In this document: positions 16,391 to 24,705 of the stretch, piece after piece | How the letters are laid out: each line of letters starts with the position of its first letter | How positions within the stretch are numbered: position 1 is the first letter of the stretch | Assembly: GCA_963668435.2 (NCBI GenBank) | Contig: CAXXSC010000001.1 | Location: 496,001 to 560,000 of the forward strand | DNA: 64,000 nucleotides | From: G963668435 sp963668435 | GTDB taxonomy: Bacteria > Latescibacterota > Latescibacteria > Latescibacterales > Latescibacteraceae | Direction of reading: 5' to 3' | Position numbers and translations under genes: made by a program | The notes under the pieces: model-generated | The model's database searches: none | What the model was told of the DNA's origin: nothing | The model's input: only the letters and a program-made list of their open reading frames with translations

Positions 16391-17791
16391 TCAGTCGTTA
16401 TCGTAGAGCGAGCGCATGCGGTAGAGATGTTCCATGCCGCCTTTGAGCGCGCCGGAGAAATAGGAGCCGGGGACATCGCCGCCGCTCTTCTCGATATAGC
16501 TCTCGATAAGGCACATCATCGAGCACCACCAGAGATGGTCGAGGAGGACACCCGAGGTCGGGCAGATACGGCGTTCGAAACCGTGGACCGCAAAGAGACC
16601 GTCTGTATCGCACATTTTGCCCGCGTGGATATCGCTTTCTTTCGGGACAGTCCTGCCCTCGGGGACATTGTGACCGCGTGTCGCCGCGCCCAGCGAGATG
16701 ACTGTCAGGCCACGTTTTTTGAACATGTCGAGGAACGCGAGGTCGGTCTCGTCCTCGGGCTTGGTGATGCCCATGATGACAATATCGTTTTTCGTGCCGG
16801 GGAACGCGTTCTTGTCGGAGGGATCGGTGCGGTCTCCATAGACACCGCGTGTGACAGCAAGGCCGCTTCGACGTGTGCTCGCCTCGCCGGCGATGGAGTT
16901 GTAGCGGCTGTAACCGTAGACAATGCCGCCCTTGAGCGCTGTGTCGGCGCAGAGATCACCGATCTTCTTAAGGGTGCCCATTTCGGAGAACACCATCTCG
17001 ATCTGATTCATGACCTCGGCGAAATAATCGTCCATGAGAGGGTCGCCAAGTTTCACCCAGCCGGAGAAATTCTGGTAGTCGACCGTGGCGCTGCTGCTGA
17101 TCGTGGGGCAGTCGCCCTTGACCGGGACACGTTTGCCGCGCTTGGCGAGGATACGGCAGGCATCGGCCAGCATCATCCAGATCGTTGTCTTGCCGACAAT
17201 GCCGGAGACAGGCCCGAACGGCGAGGGCATACCGGGGATGTTCATGAGGCCGCCGAGCGAGGTGGCGCGGTTCTCGATAAACAGGTCGGCGTAGGGGCGG
17301 AGTTTCTGCTCCTGAATCTCCTCGCGGAGGAGCTCAGGATAGCGGGCGTCGCCGCTCCAGGAGCTGGGGCAGCCGATGATGTAGATGCCCTTGTCTTTCA
17401 CCTCGGCGCCGTTTGCAAGCTGGCCGGAGGCGAGGACAAGGTCGCCTCTTTTGGCGTTCGCGACATTGAAATGCGGGACGAAAATCTCGGGCTCGCCATT
17501 GCGGCCGTCCCATGAGTCAGCCTCGGTATGGCCCGCGTCCCAGGCATGCTGATAGCATGTGCCGCCGTTGATAACCGTATCGGCGATAACATAGGCCGCC
17601 TCCATGAGGTTCTGGGACTGGGTGTCCCTGACCCAGTTGAGACGTTTGCGGACTTTTTTCGAGTACTGGAGCGCCAGGGGGACTTTCCCGATGGTGTCCT
17701 TGGCAAGCTCGCCGCCGAAAGCGCCGGAGGCCATTGAGGCAAGTCCAGCGAGCGACAGCGGCAGGATTCTCACTGCATCGCGACGTTTCAT
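16391..17791 (-). CDS. Probable Tat-exported tandem SIS-like (phosphosugar-binding fold) protein
   Basis: I do not recognise a specific enzyme. The 466 aa product begins MKRRDAVRILPLSLAGLASM, a twin-arginine type signal, and is presumably exported folded. The rest appears as two similar halves. Each has a helix with an NGG-like turn (VIADTVINGGTCYQHAWDAGHTEAD; CADTALKGGIVYGYSRYNSIAGE) followed by a strand-helix unit (KRGDLVLASGQ...DKGIYIIG; KNDIVIMGITKPED...RGLTVISLG). That pattern resembles SIS sugar-isomerase folds of the DUF2529 type. The ATG at 17791 is chosen because AGGAG lies seven bases upstream; the ATG at 17797 would be too close. Monocistronic; modular-element hairpins lie after its stop. 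Confidence 0.45.
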   Translation of the reverse strand: MKRRDAVRILPLSLAGLASMASGAFGGELAKDTIGKVPLALQYSKKVRKRLNWVRDTQSQNLMEAAYVIADTVINGGTCYQHAWDAGHTEADSWDGRNGEPEIFVPHFNVANAKRGDLVLASGQLANGAEVKDKGIYIIGCPSSWSGDARYPELLREEIQEQKLRPYADLFIENRATSLGGLMNIPGMPSPFGPVSGIVGKTTIWMMLADACRILAKRGKRVPVKGDCPTISSSATVDYQNFSGWVKLGDPLMDDYFAEVMNQIEMVFSEMGTLKKIGDLCADTALKGGIVYGYSRYNSIAGEASTRRSGLAVTRGVYGDRTDPSDKNAFPGTKNDIVIMGITKPEDETDLAFLDMFKKRGLTVISLGAATRGHNVPEGRTVPKESDIHAGKMCDTDGLFAVHGFERRICPTSGVLLDHLWWCSMMCLIESYIEKSGGDVPGSYFSGALKGGMEHLYRMRSLYDND

Positions 17792-17975
17792 GATCATTCT
17801 CCTGAAATGTGTTTATTCGGTATTCAGATACACTTGACATCCATAGAGACAGTATAGAAATGAAGTATAAAGGTGTGTCCGGTCTTTCGCAAGGGCATAG
17901 CGTGGTCAGGAGGTGAAAAAGCACTGCCGGGGATGGTGTTTTTTAAGTTTTTTTCGTTTTTTTGCACAGAAAGCA

Positions 17976-18003
17976 TTGACATGCCGCGTAACATATATAT
18001 AAT
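17976..18003 (+). promoter_or_regulatory. Near-consensus sigma70 promoter for the HDOD gene
   Basis: TTGACA (17976-17981) and TATAAT (17998-18003) with a 16-base spacer. The predicted start near 18010 leaves an approximately 160-base leader before the HDOD start codon. The leader shows no clear riboswitch fold by eye. The rest of the 375-base gap (17798-17975) shows no gene. Confidence 0.75.
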
Positions 18004-18173
18004 ATAATACACAACGTGCTGCTGAAACCGGTCATCGGATGCTATTCCGATGTCCGATCCGATTAACCATGAAACCATCAATGATATCATCTGCGTGCAG
18101 CTGCAATATGCCAACAGCCAGGACAGCAGCGCAAGTTATATGAAAACAGGCTCTCGGATCACCCGGAGGTACC

Positions 18174-19049
18174 ATGAGAGACAGCATTATAAAGCGAATG
18201 GAAGAGGATGCCAACCTTCCGCCTCTGCCTGAAATCGCAGTGAAAATACAGATTCTCGTCAATGACCCGCAGGCAAACGCCCGGGCCATCGCGAAACTCA
18301 TCGAGGTCGAGCCGGTGCTTGCGGGCCGTATCCTGAAACTCGCCAACAGCGCTTTTTACAGCCGGAGCACGACACCGATAACCACCCTTCCGGTCGCGAT
18401 CACCAAGATCGGTCTCAACATGCTGGTCAAGCTGGTCTATTCACTGAAAATGACCTCGCTGTTCAAGGACAGCCCGTTTATCGACAGTAAACTGTACTGG
18501 AAACACTGTGTCGCGGTCGCGGTGTTCACCCAGTCGCTCAGCCAGAGAGTCAAGGCCCCACAGGACATGCAGGACATGGCATATCTTGCGGGATTGATGC
18601 ACGATATCGGCATCATGGTGTTCGGCTATCTTGTTCCCGAAGAGTACGAAAAAATGCTGGAAGGAATCCAGGAGGGCGATATCCCGCTGGAGCGGGCCGA
18701 GCAGGAGGCCTTCGGCATCGATCACGCCGAACTGGGCGCCCTATTTGCCGAGAAACACTGGGAGGTGGATCAGCGTATTGCCGACGCCATTCGTGCCCAT
18801 CATCTGAAACTGGACCATGAAGAGGATATGCATCTCTGCAAAGACCTCATAAAAATATCCAACAGCATCTGCAACCATTTCGATATCAGCAACGGGGTCT
18901 CGACCTATCCCGAGATTTTCCGCGATATCTCCTGGGACCATCTCAATCTGACAAGCAGTTTTGTGGACGAGGTCATCGAGGAGATCGAGGAGGCCCACAA
19001 CCAGGCAAAAGAGGTCATGAACCAGTTTATCAGCGACATGACACGCTGA
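18174..19049 (+). CDS. HDOD-domain signalling protein
   Basis: A 291 aa cytoplasmic protein consisting of one HDOD domain, the non-catalytic relative of HD hydrolases found in bacterial signal transduction. Landmarks are 'LPPLPEIAVKIQILVNDPQA', 'PVLAGRILKLANSAFYS', 'TTLPVAITKIGLNMLVKLVY' and 'YLAGLMHDIGIMVFGYLVP', where the HD pair is retained (MHDIG) and a later AHH occurs (IRAHHLKL). GGAGG precedes the ATG by six bases. It stands alone with its own strong promoter and terminator. Such proteins often act with c-di-GMP or two-component systems; the partner is not visible here. Confidence 0.88.
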   Translation: MRDSIIKRMEEDANLPPLPEIAVKIQILVNDPQANARAIAKLIEVEPVLAGRILKLANSAFYSRSTTPITTLPVAITKIGLNMLVKLVYSLKMTSLFKDSPFIDSKLYWKHCVAVAVFTQSLSQRVKAPQDMQDMAYLAGLMHDIGIMVFGYLVPEEYEKMLEGIQEGDIPLERAEQEAFGIDHAELGALFAEKHWEVDQRIADAIRAHHLKLDHEEDMHLCKDLIKISNSICNHFDISNGVSTYPEIFRDISWDHLNLTSSFVDEVIEEIEEAHNQAKEVMNQFISDMTR

Positions 19050-19080
19050 CAGGCACTGCTGTCGCACGGCATTGAAATGC

Positions 19081-19113
19081 AAAACCTCCCTGTATACCGG
19101 GGAGGTTTTTTTT
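19081..19113 (+). terminator. Intrinsic terminator after the HDOD gene
   Basis: ACCTCCC and GGGAGGT arms (AAAACCTCCC ... GGGGAGGTTTTTTTT) enclose a TGTATACC loop and run into eight T. Strong Rho-independent form. Confidence 0.85.
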
Positions 19114-19159
19114 GTGGGAAGAGTGATCAGCTATGCGGCGTTGCAGCGCAGGAAAGAAG

Positions 19160-19504
19160 ACCCCCTTGTCCTTCGGGCATTCCCCCTGAAAGAGGGGGAG
19201 CGTCGCCTTGCGACAAAAAACTTAAAAAAAACAGAAGCATACAAGCGCCGCGATGAAAGTGTCCGCCGACACCTCCCCCTCCTGACATCAACTGTTGTCA
19301 TTTTGACCACAGATGTCAACAAATCCCTCTTATAGTCAACCGTTGTCAACAAGCCCCGATTGTCCCTTCGGGACATTCTTCCCTCAGAGCGTTCAGCCGC
19401 GCAGGGCTGAACAGCGTCTCGATCTGCACGATCCTCACAGAAATATAAAGTGCCCTCTGGCACCTGCACATCACTCACAGAACTATAAAGCATCCGCCGA
19501 TGCC
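19160..19504. repeat. Modular hairpin element copy 2 with C5/G5 hairpin block
   Basis: Begins with CCCCCTTGTCCTTCGGGCAT and CCCCCTGAAAGAGGGGG followed by GTCGC-CTT-GCGAC and AAAACTTAAAAAAAACAG. Then several GTTGTCAAC-like words (19285-19352), TGTCCC-TTC-GGGACA (about 19361), hairpin A TTCAGCC/GGCTGAA (19392-19411), the linker TCGATCTGCACG...CAGAAATATAAA, and two B hairpins: GTGCC-CTCT-GGCAC (19450-19463) and GCATC-CGCC-GATGC (19490-19503). The last overlaps the 3' end of the next gene on the minus strand and supplies its final codons and stop. Confidence 0.7.
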
Positions 19505-20661
19505 AGCGCTTTCCTTATCCAGTCGAACGCCTCACGCCGCATGGTGCCGTAATTGTAGATGCCGACAGCGGCGACACCGGCATCGGCGAGCACCTCGATC
19601 TTGGCGGCGAAATTGTCCTCGCCCGAGCAGTCGGGCCACTGGGGACGGACCGCAACCCTGAGCTTGTCCATCGGTGCGCCGGTGGCGGAAAGCTCCCCGA
19701 GGTCGGCGCCGAGGTCCTCAGCCTCGGGCGCATAGCCGCAGATGCCGACATAATCGGCGCTTTCGGCAAGTCCCGCAGGATCGGCACCGTAGAGGAAACC
19801 GGCTTTCGAGTTGGGCATGGAGACCGAGGCGAGGAAGGCCAGCGGCGTATTTTCGAGCACATCGTTTTTGAGGTCGGCGGCGATGTCCTCGATCACTGTC
19901 TCGCGCCAGGCGATAAGCTCGCCGAGCTGTTCGACAGCATCGGGAAGGTTATAGGGCGATTCCGGCAGGGGAAGTCCGTTGAAGGCTCCCTCGATAAGCT
20001 CTTTCACGGTGACCCGAAGCGCCGCCATGTCGATGCCGCTTTCGGCGGCCGAGAGTATGCAGTGCGGGCAGAAACAGAGGGAGAGCAGGTAGTCGAGCGA
20101 GGGCGTGATCTCGACACCGGTTATCATGTGGTGATAGCCGTGCAGGAAAGGCCTGAATGTGGCGGTCTCCGGCTCGAAGGCGTTCAGGTCGAAACGGCTG
20201 TCGAGGTCGGCCGCCATATTGTAGAGATAGGCGCGTGCACCGGGATTGGAGGGGCAGAACGCGTGGACCAGACGGTCTCCGAACGCGGTCTCGATACAGA
20301 GTTCCGGGAACTGGAAACCGTGCGGCGTGTTGTGAAGGCCGACAGTCCAGGCATTGATGCCGAGACCGGCGGCTTTGGCTGTGGTGATAAGCTCGCCGTA
20401 AAAATCAGTGCCTTTGGTGAGCGAGGACTCGTACGGTTTCATCGGGCCGTCGTATTTCGAGAGATCGGGAGCGAAATAGGTGGCGCCCGGCTCAGTGAAC
20501 CAGACCTTGCGTTTCGGGTTGTCCGGCAGGATCAGTTTCGCGGTGTGATAGTTGACCGGGACACTCACCTGATCGAAACCGAGGGCGGCGATACGGTCGA
20601 GGGCGCGCTCGACACCGTGGTCTATGAGGTCCTGCGGATAGGCGAAAATGGAGGCTTTCAT
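19483..20661 (-). CDS. Uncharacterised protein, probable TIM-barrel (glycoside-hydrolase-like)
   Basis: No specific family recognised. The 392 aa product has no signal peptide and an alternating strand-helix pattern like a TIM barrel: MKASIFAYPQDLIDHG, 'RIAALGFDQVSVPVNYH', 'AAGLGINAWTVGLHNTP', 'HHMITGVEITPSLDYLL', and 'KLRVAVRPQWPDCSGEDNFA' then 'DAGVAAVGIYNYGTM' near the end. A CFCPHC pair occurs mid-protein. This suggests an alpha-amylase/GH-like uncharacterised family acting on carbohydrates, but no catalytic pair can be named. The ATG at 20661 has AAGGACAG upstream. The last six codons (ASADAL) and the stop are formed by the modular repeat at 19483-19504, so the native C-terminus was probably replaced. 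Confidence 0.55.
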   Translation of the reverse strand: MKASIFAYPQDLIDHGVERALDRIAALGFDQVSVPVNYHTAKLILPDNPKRKVWFTEPGATYFAPDLSKYDGPMKPYESSLTKGTDFYGELITTAKAAGLGINAWTVGLHNTPHGFQFPELCIETAFGDRLVHAFCPSNPGARAYLYNMAADLDSRFDLNAFEPETATFRPFLHGYHHMITGVEITPSLDYLLSLCFCPHCILSAAESGIDMAALRVTVKELIEGAFNGLPLPESPYNLPDAVEQLGELIAWRETVIEDIAADLKNDVLENTPLAFLASVSMPNSKAGFLYGADPAGLAESADYVGICGYAPEAEDLGADLGELSATGAPMDKLRVAVRPQWPDCSGEDNFAAKIEVLADAGVAAVGIYNYGTMRREAFDWIRKALASADAL

Positions 20662-20809
20662 TGGCTGTCCTTTCATCATTTCCATGTTTCACAAGTTGTA
20701 TACTGTATTTATAGGAAAGGACAGTGTGCATAACAAGTTGTTTTCGCCGGAAAATAGCATACGCCTGTTATGCGACACCAATATATTTCACACGGTTGTT
20801 ATTTTTTCC

Positions 20810-20838
20810 TTGACAAGACACCTGAAAATGCTTATATT
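20810..20838 (+). promoter_or_regulatory. Near-consensus sigma70 promoter with no gene behind it
   Basis: TTGACA (20810-20815), a 17-base spacer and TATATT (20833-20838). No open frame follows on this strand before a strong intrinsic terminator 60 bases later, so it probably drives a small RNA. Confidence 0.6.
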
Positions 20839-20844
20839 ACCTCT

Positions 20845-20925
20845 CGGTAATAAGCGCAATCTCTATCTTTTATAAAGACTTGTTTTTACTGATAACTGCG
20901 GACTTTTAAGTGAAGTCCGCTTTTT
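20845..20925 (+). ncRNA. Candidate small RNA of about 80 nt
   Basis: Defined by the promoter at 20810-20838 and the terminator GCGGACTT-TTAAGTG-AAGTCCGC followed by five T (20898-20925). The transcript would be about 80 nt and contains no ATG-initiated frame. Its 5' part is A+U-rich and unstructured by eye (CGGTAATAAGCGCAATCTCT), its 3' part is the terminator stem. It does not match an RNA family I recognise. The terminator stem is also the outermost hairpin of a modular element copy, so the RNA may be part of the element. Confidence 0.4.
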
Positions 20926-21003
20926 GCATCGGCGGATACTTTCTGTTTCTGTGGTGGGTGTGCAGAATGACACGCTGTACGATGCTGCGACATCGTACGC
21001 TGG
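20898..21003 (-). repeat. Modular hairpin element copy 3 (reverse orientation)
   Basis: Read on the minus strand: CCAGCG, hairpin A TACGATG-TCGCAG-CATCGTA (20978-20997), linker GTCATTCTGCACA...CAGAAACAGAAAG, hairpin B TATC-CGCC-GATG, then GCGGACTT/AAGTCCGC. The arm sequence TACGATG occurs only in this copy, yet its complementary arm has changed to match. Confidence 0.7.
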
Positions 21004-21080
21004 TTTGTGAGATCACTGTAACAGCTTGTCTGAACCGCTGATGGCGATGATTGAATGATAAAAGATGATTAAAAGATGAT

Positions 21081-21330
21081 CCCCTTGCCCTTCGGGCATT
21101 CCCCCTCTACAGGGGGATGTCGTGAAACGACAGGGGGTCTTTCTCGCCACCCAGCGTTCAGCCGCGCAGGGCTGAACAGCGTATCATTCCACACTTCCAC
21201 ATCTGACCAAAAGCATCCTCGATGCTGATCCTGCAATCCAGCGTTGTCGTCGCAGCGACAACAGCGGCTGAAACGGCACTGCCTCAGCAGAAATAAAAAA
21301 AGGGCCCGCTGGCCCTTTCCTGAAAGGGGT
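21081..21330 (+). repeat. Modular hairpin element copies 4 and 5 with C5/G5 block
   Basis: Starts with CCCCTTGCCCTTCGGGCATT and CCCCCTCTACAGGGGGATGTCG...CGACAGGGGG. Copy 4 follows: hairpin A TTCAGCC/GGCTGAA (21157-21176) and B GCATC-CTC-GATGC (21213-21225). Copy 5: hairpin A TTGTCG/CGACAA (21244-21261) and B AAAGGGCC-CGCT-GGCCCTTT (21299-21318). On the minus strand the last hairpin runs into seven T and is a good intrinsic terminator for the lactate dehydrogenase operon. The 735-base gap 20662-21420 holds no protein gene. Confidence 0.7.
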
Positions 21331-21364
21331 GCGGGGAAAAATGTGAAATTACATTTTTCCCCGC
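21331..21364 (-). terminator. 14-bp hairpin downstream of the dehydrogenase operon
   Basis: GCGGGGAAAAATGT and ACATTTTTCCCCGC form a perfect 14-bp stem with loop GAAATT, located 57 bases after the stop of the minus-strand dehydrogenase gene and just before the T-rich AAAGGGCC hairpin. Likely part of a two-hairpin transcription end. Confidence 0.6.
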
Positions 21365-21420
21365 AAAATCTTCTCATCTTCTCTCTTTTTCTTTTCTCTT
21401 CTTTTTCCCGCTTCTTTCCC

Positions 21421-22842
21421 TCAGAGATCCACGATCTTGCCGGGATTCATGATATTGTTCGGGTCGACCGCGCGCTTGATGTTCTTGATGAACTCGAGCT
21501 CGGCCTCGCTGGCGATAAGCGGCATGTATTTCTTACGCTTGGAGCCGATGCCGTGTTCGCCGGAGATCGTGCCGCCGAGGTCGCGCGTGGCAATATAGAG
21601 CTCCTCCAGGATATGCGGGAGTTTCTCGTACCAATCGTCCATGCTGGAGTCGGGGTTCTTGATCGCGGTGGCGTGAAGGTTGCCGTCGCCCGCGTGACCG
21701 TAGCAGGGAATCTGCACATCGTATTTTTCGGAGATGCGCTTGATCTCGGGCATGAGATCGGGGATCTGCGCGGTGGGCACCACGATGTCCTCGAGTGACT
21801 GGTGCGGGCTGACCACCTTGAACGCCTCGGCGATATTGCGCCTGACATTCCACAGACGTTCCTGCGTGGTGTAGTTATCGGCCACGTAGACCTCGATCGC
21901 GCCGTTGTCCATGCAGAGATTACCGACCGCGTCGTACTCTTTCTCGACCACTTCCTCGTTGGAGCCGTCCACCTCGATCAACAGCATTGCGCCCGCCTGC
22001 TGGTAGGGGATCTGCTCGTTGAGGTATTCGCATGAGGTGTGGACAGACAGCTGGTCCATGAACTCGATCGCGGTGGGGATCACGCCGCCCTGGGTCATGA
22101 TTTTCGGCACCACGGAGATAGCGTCCTGCACGGTCTTGAACAGGGCGAGAAGGTCGACCTTCGCCTTGGGAAGGGGCAGGAGCTTGATGATGACTTTCGT
22201 GATGATGCCGAGGATGCCCTCGGAACCGACAAAAAGCATGCGGAGGTTGAGACCGGAAACGTCTTTGACACGTTTCCCGCCGAGCATGATGATATCGCCG
22301 GTGGGCGTGACAACTTCCAGGCCCATGATGTAGCGTTCGGTGACACCGTACTTGATAGCCTTGCCGCCGCCCGCGTTCTCCGCCACATTGCCCGCCACAA
22401 AGCAGGTTTCGAGGCTCATGGGATAACCGGCGAAAAAGAGGCCGTCATCGGCGATCTTGTCGTTGATCTCGTTGGTCACCACGCCGGGTTCGACCACCAC
22501 CATCATGTTCTCGGTGTCGATCTCGAGGATTTCGTTCATGCGCTCGACCGAAAGGAGGATGCCGCCGAAAATCGGGACAGCGCCGCCTGAAAGGCCGCTG
22601 CCAGCGCCGCGCGGTGTGACCGGGACCTTCTTCTCGTTGGCGAGCTTGACAATAGCCGCGATCTCCTCCGCGGTGCGGGGCCTCACAACGACATCGGGCA
22701 TGTGGGAGTATGCTTCCTCGGCGACCTCGTCGTGGGAGTAGGGCTCCATTTTATCATCGTCGGTGACAACATACTGGTCGCCGACAATGTCCTTGAGCCG
22801 CTTTACAATATCTTCATCGATTTTATTGTAGTCGTAGCTCAT
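21421..22842 (-). CDS. FAD-linked D-lactate/glycolate dehydrogenase (GlcD/LctD type)
   Basis: A 473 aa flavoprotein of the PCMH FAD-binding_4 plus FAD-oxidase_C family. The FAD-binding part has 'VPVTPRGAGSGLSGGAVPIF' and 'GNVAENAGGGKAIKYGVTERYI'; the cap domain carries CYGHAGDGNLHATAIKN and 'GGTISGEHGIGSKRKKYMPL', which supply substrate-site residues, and ends 'RAVDPNNIMNPGKIVDL'. It overlaps the etfA stop by one base (TAATG). EtfB-EtfA-dehydrogenase is the arrangement of the electron-bifurcating lactate dehydrogenase of Acetobacterium woodii (LctBCD). The substrate could also be glycolate or another 2-hydroxy acid. Confidence 0.85.
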   Translation of the reverse strand: MSYDYNKIDEDIVKRLKDIVGDQYVVTDDDKMEPYSHDEVAEEAYSHMPDVVVRPRTAEEIAAIVKLANEKKVPVTPRGAGSGLSGGAVPIFGGILLSVERMNEILEIDTENMMVVVEPGVVTNEINDKIADDGLFFAGYPMSLETCFVAGNVAENAGGGKAIKYGVTERYIMGLEVVTPTGDIIMLGGKRVKDVSGLNLRMLFVGSEGILGIITKVIIKLLPLPKAKVDLLALFKTVQDAISVVPKIMTQGGVIPTAIEFMDQLSVHTSCEYLNEQIPYQQAGAMLLIEVDGSNEEVVEKEYDAVGNLCMDNGAIEVYVADNYTTQERLWNVRRNIAEAFKVVSPHQSLEDIVVPTAQIPDLMPEIKRISEKYDVQIPCYGHAGDGNLHATAIKNPDSSMDDWYEKLPHILEELYIATRDLGGTISGEHGIGSKRKKYMPLIASEAELEFIKNIKRAVDPNNIMNPGKIVDL

Positions 22843-23846
22843 TATGCTTTTTCCTGTTTTCTGGTTTCGAGTTCCTTGATGAGTTCCGGGACAATCTCGA
22901 ATACATCGCCAACGACGCCGAAATCGGCCACACTGAATATCTGGGCGTCAGGGTCGCTATTGATGGCGATGATGTTCTCCGAGGTCTTCATCCCCGCGAG
23001 ATGCTGGATTGCACCGGAGATGCCCAGCGCGATATAGAGCTGCGGCACCACGGTCTTGCCGGAAAGCCCGATCTGCTGAGGATATTCAGCCCAGCCGCGC
23101 TCGACAGCATCACGTGTCGCACCGACACCCGCGCCGACACAGTGCGCGAGGTCTTCGACAACCGCGAAATTCTCACTCTTTTTGATGCCGCGGCCGCCTG
23201 CGACGATCCTGTCGGCTTCCTCGATGTTCATGTCGTCGTTTTCCATGGCGCGGAACCCGACATGTTTCTCACGTCCCGTGAGGATTTCCGCCGGGACATC
23301 GACCTCGACTATCTCGCCGGTCCTGCCCGCTTCCCTCGGTGGGATCGGTGTCGACATCGGACGGACTGTCGACATCTGCGGACGGTGGTTCGGGGTCTTG
23401 ATGGTCGCCATGATGTTGCCGCCGATAGCGGGACGGGTCTGAAGCAGGTTGCCCGTGCCCTCCTCGATATCGAGGCCGGTGCAGTCGGCGGTGAGACCGG
23501 TGACAACGCGTGCCGCCACGTAGGGCATGAGCGTGCGTCCCTCGGTCGATGCGCCCGCGATGAGGATTTCGGGCTCGTAGGTCTTTATAAGGTATTCCAG
23601 TACGTTCGTGTAGATGTCGTTGCAGTAGACAGCGAGCTCGGGCCTGTCGACAATGTATACCTTGTCACAGCCGCGCTCGAAAAGCTCTTCGACTCCTGTG
23701 CGGTCGATGTTCGAGCCGATCACCACCGATGCCTGCTTGGCACCGAGCTTCTCGGAAAGCGAATCGCCGCGGCCCAGAAGTTCGAAGGCCAGACGGTCGA
23801 GTTTCCCGCCGCGCTGTTCTCCATATGTCCAGACTTCTCCAGCCAA
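22842..23846 (-). CDS. etfA: Electron transfer flavoprotein subunit alpha
   Basis: A 334 aa EtfA. The C-terminal FAD domain is typical: IVAGGRGIKKSENF, 'VGATRDAVERGWAEYPQQIG', LSGKTVVPQLYIALGISGAI, 'QHLAGMKTSENIIAINSDPD' and IFSVADFGVVGDVFEIVP. The N-terminal half has the EtfA domain I (PEILIAGASTEGRTLMPYVA). There is no N-terminal ferredoxin extension. The start is TTG with GGAGG eight bases upstream; no ATG or GTG fits better. It is located between etfB and the dehydrogenase gene. Confidence 0.92.
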   Translation of the reverse strand: MAGEVWTYGEQRGGKLDRLAFELLGRGDSLSEKLGAKQASVVIGSNIDRTGVEELFERGCDKVYIVDRPELAVYCNDIYTNVLEYLIKTYEPEILIAGASTEGRTLMPYVAARVVTGLTADCTGLDIEEGTGNLLQTRPAIGGNIMATIKTPNHRPQMSTVRPMSTPIPPREAGRTGEIVEVDVPAEILTGREKHVGFRAMENDDMNIEEADRIVAGGRGIKKSENFAVVEDLAHCVGAGVGATRDAVERGWAEYPQQIGLSGKTVVPQLYIALGISGAIQHLAGMKTSENIIAINSDPDAQIFSVADFGVVGDVFEIVPELIKELETRKQEKA

Positions 23847-23910
23847 GAATCTATCCTCCGTTATAGCAAAGGCTTGTCAGGCGGCACATGCGCCCGCAGC
23901 CTCTTATTCA

Positions 23911-24705
23911 TTATATAAGGTCACGCTCCTCAAGGAAATCGGCGATCTGTTTCACCGCCTCGGCGACACCGGTTTTCCTGCTGTCGATCAGTACGCCGTT
24001 CCTTGTCACCTTGGGCTTGTCGATCTTGACAACACGTGTCGGCGAACCCTTGAGGCCCAGTTTCTCGTCCTCCAGCGTCAGCTTGTCACGTGTCAGCATG
24101 GGAACCTCTTTCGCCCGTGCGGCCTGCTTGCCCCTGAGTGTCGGAAGCCGCGGGAAACTGATTTCGTTCACCACGGTCAGAAGGCATGGCAGCGGCACGT
24201 TGACTGTCTCGTAGCCGCCCTCGATCAGGCGCTCAACCGTAATGGCGTCATCGCCAATCTCAACGATCTTGGACACGAAAGTCGCGATGGGAAGGTCGAG
24301 CATGGAGGCGATCTCAGGGCCCACCTGGCCCGTGTCGCCGTCCGTGGCACGGACACCGGCGAGTATAATGTCGAAATCGCCCATATCGCGGATTGCCTGC
24401 GCGAGCACATAGGATGTCGCCCAGGTGTCGGCGCCCGCAAATGCCCTGTCGGACAAGAGCTGACCCTCGTCACAGCCCATGGACAGCGCCTCGCGGATGG
24501 CTTTCTCAGCCTTGGGAGGCCCCATGGACAGGACAGTGATCTCGCCGTCCTCCTGCTCCTTGAGCTGCAACGCGCACTCTATTGCGTAAAGGTCGAGCGG
24601 GTTGACAATGCTCTCGACGCCGTCGCGGATCATGGTCCCGGTCGCCTCGTCCATCTTGACGTTGCCGGTTTCCGGAACCTGTTTAATGGGAACAATCAGC
24701 TTCAT
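23911..24705 (-). CDS. etfB: Electron transfer flavoprotein subunit beta
   Basis: A 264 aa EtfB and first gene of the dehydrogenase operon. It opens with MKLIVPIKQVPETGNVKMD and holds 'NPLDLYAIECALQLKEQEDG', 'VLSMGPPKAEKAIREALSMG', and ILAGVRATDGDTGQVGPEIA. In EtfB proteins of bifurcating type the ATDGDTxQVGP loop contacts the additional FAD, in place of the AMP site of simple ETFs. This supports, but does not prove, bifurcation. GGGGGAT lies upstream of the ATG. The 640-base gap upstream holds only repeats. Confidence 0.92.
   Translation of the reverse strand: MKLIVPIKQVPETGNVKMDEATGTMIRDGVESIVNPLDLYAIECALQLKEQEDGEITVLSMGPPKAEKAIREALSMGCDEGQLLSDRAFAGADTWATSYVLAQAIRDMGDFDIILAGVRATDGDTGQVGPEIASMLDLPIATFVSKIVEIGDDAITVERLIEGGYETVNVPLPCLLTVVNEISFPRLPTLRGKQAARAKEVPMLTRDKLTLEDEKLGLKGSPTRVVKIDKPKVTRNGVLIDSRKTGVAEAVKQIADFLEERDLI

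Noticed and set aside
18050..18232. Possible leader peptide in the HDOD 5' leader
   Set aside because: No ribosome site and it overlaps the HDOD gene in another frame; composition is not gene-like.
20648..20875. Plus-strand 75-residue frame over the candidate sRNA promoter
   Set aside because: It is antisense to a gene start, lacks a ribosome site, and spans the promoter elements.
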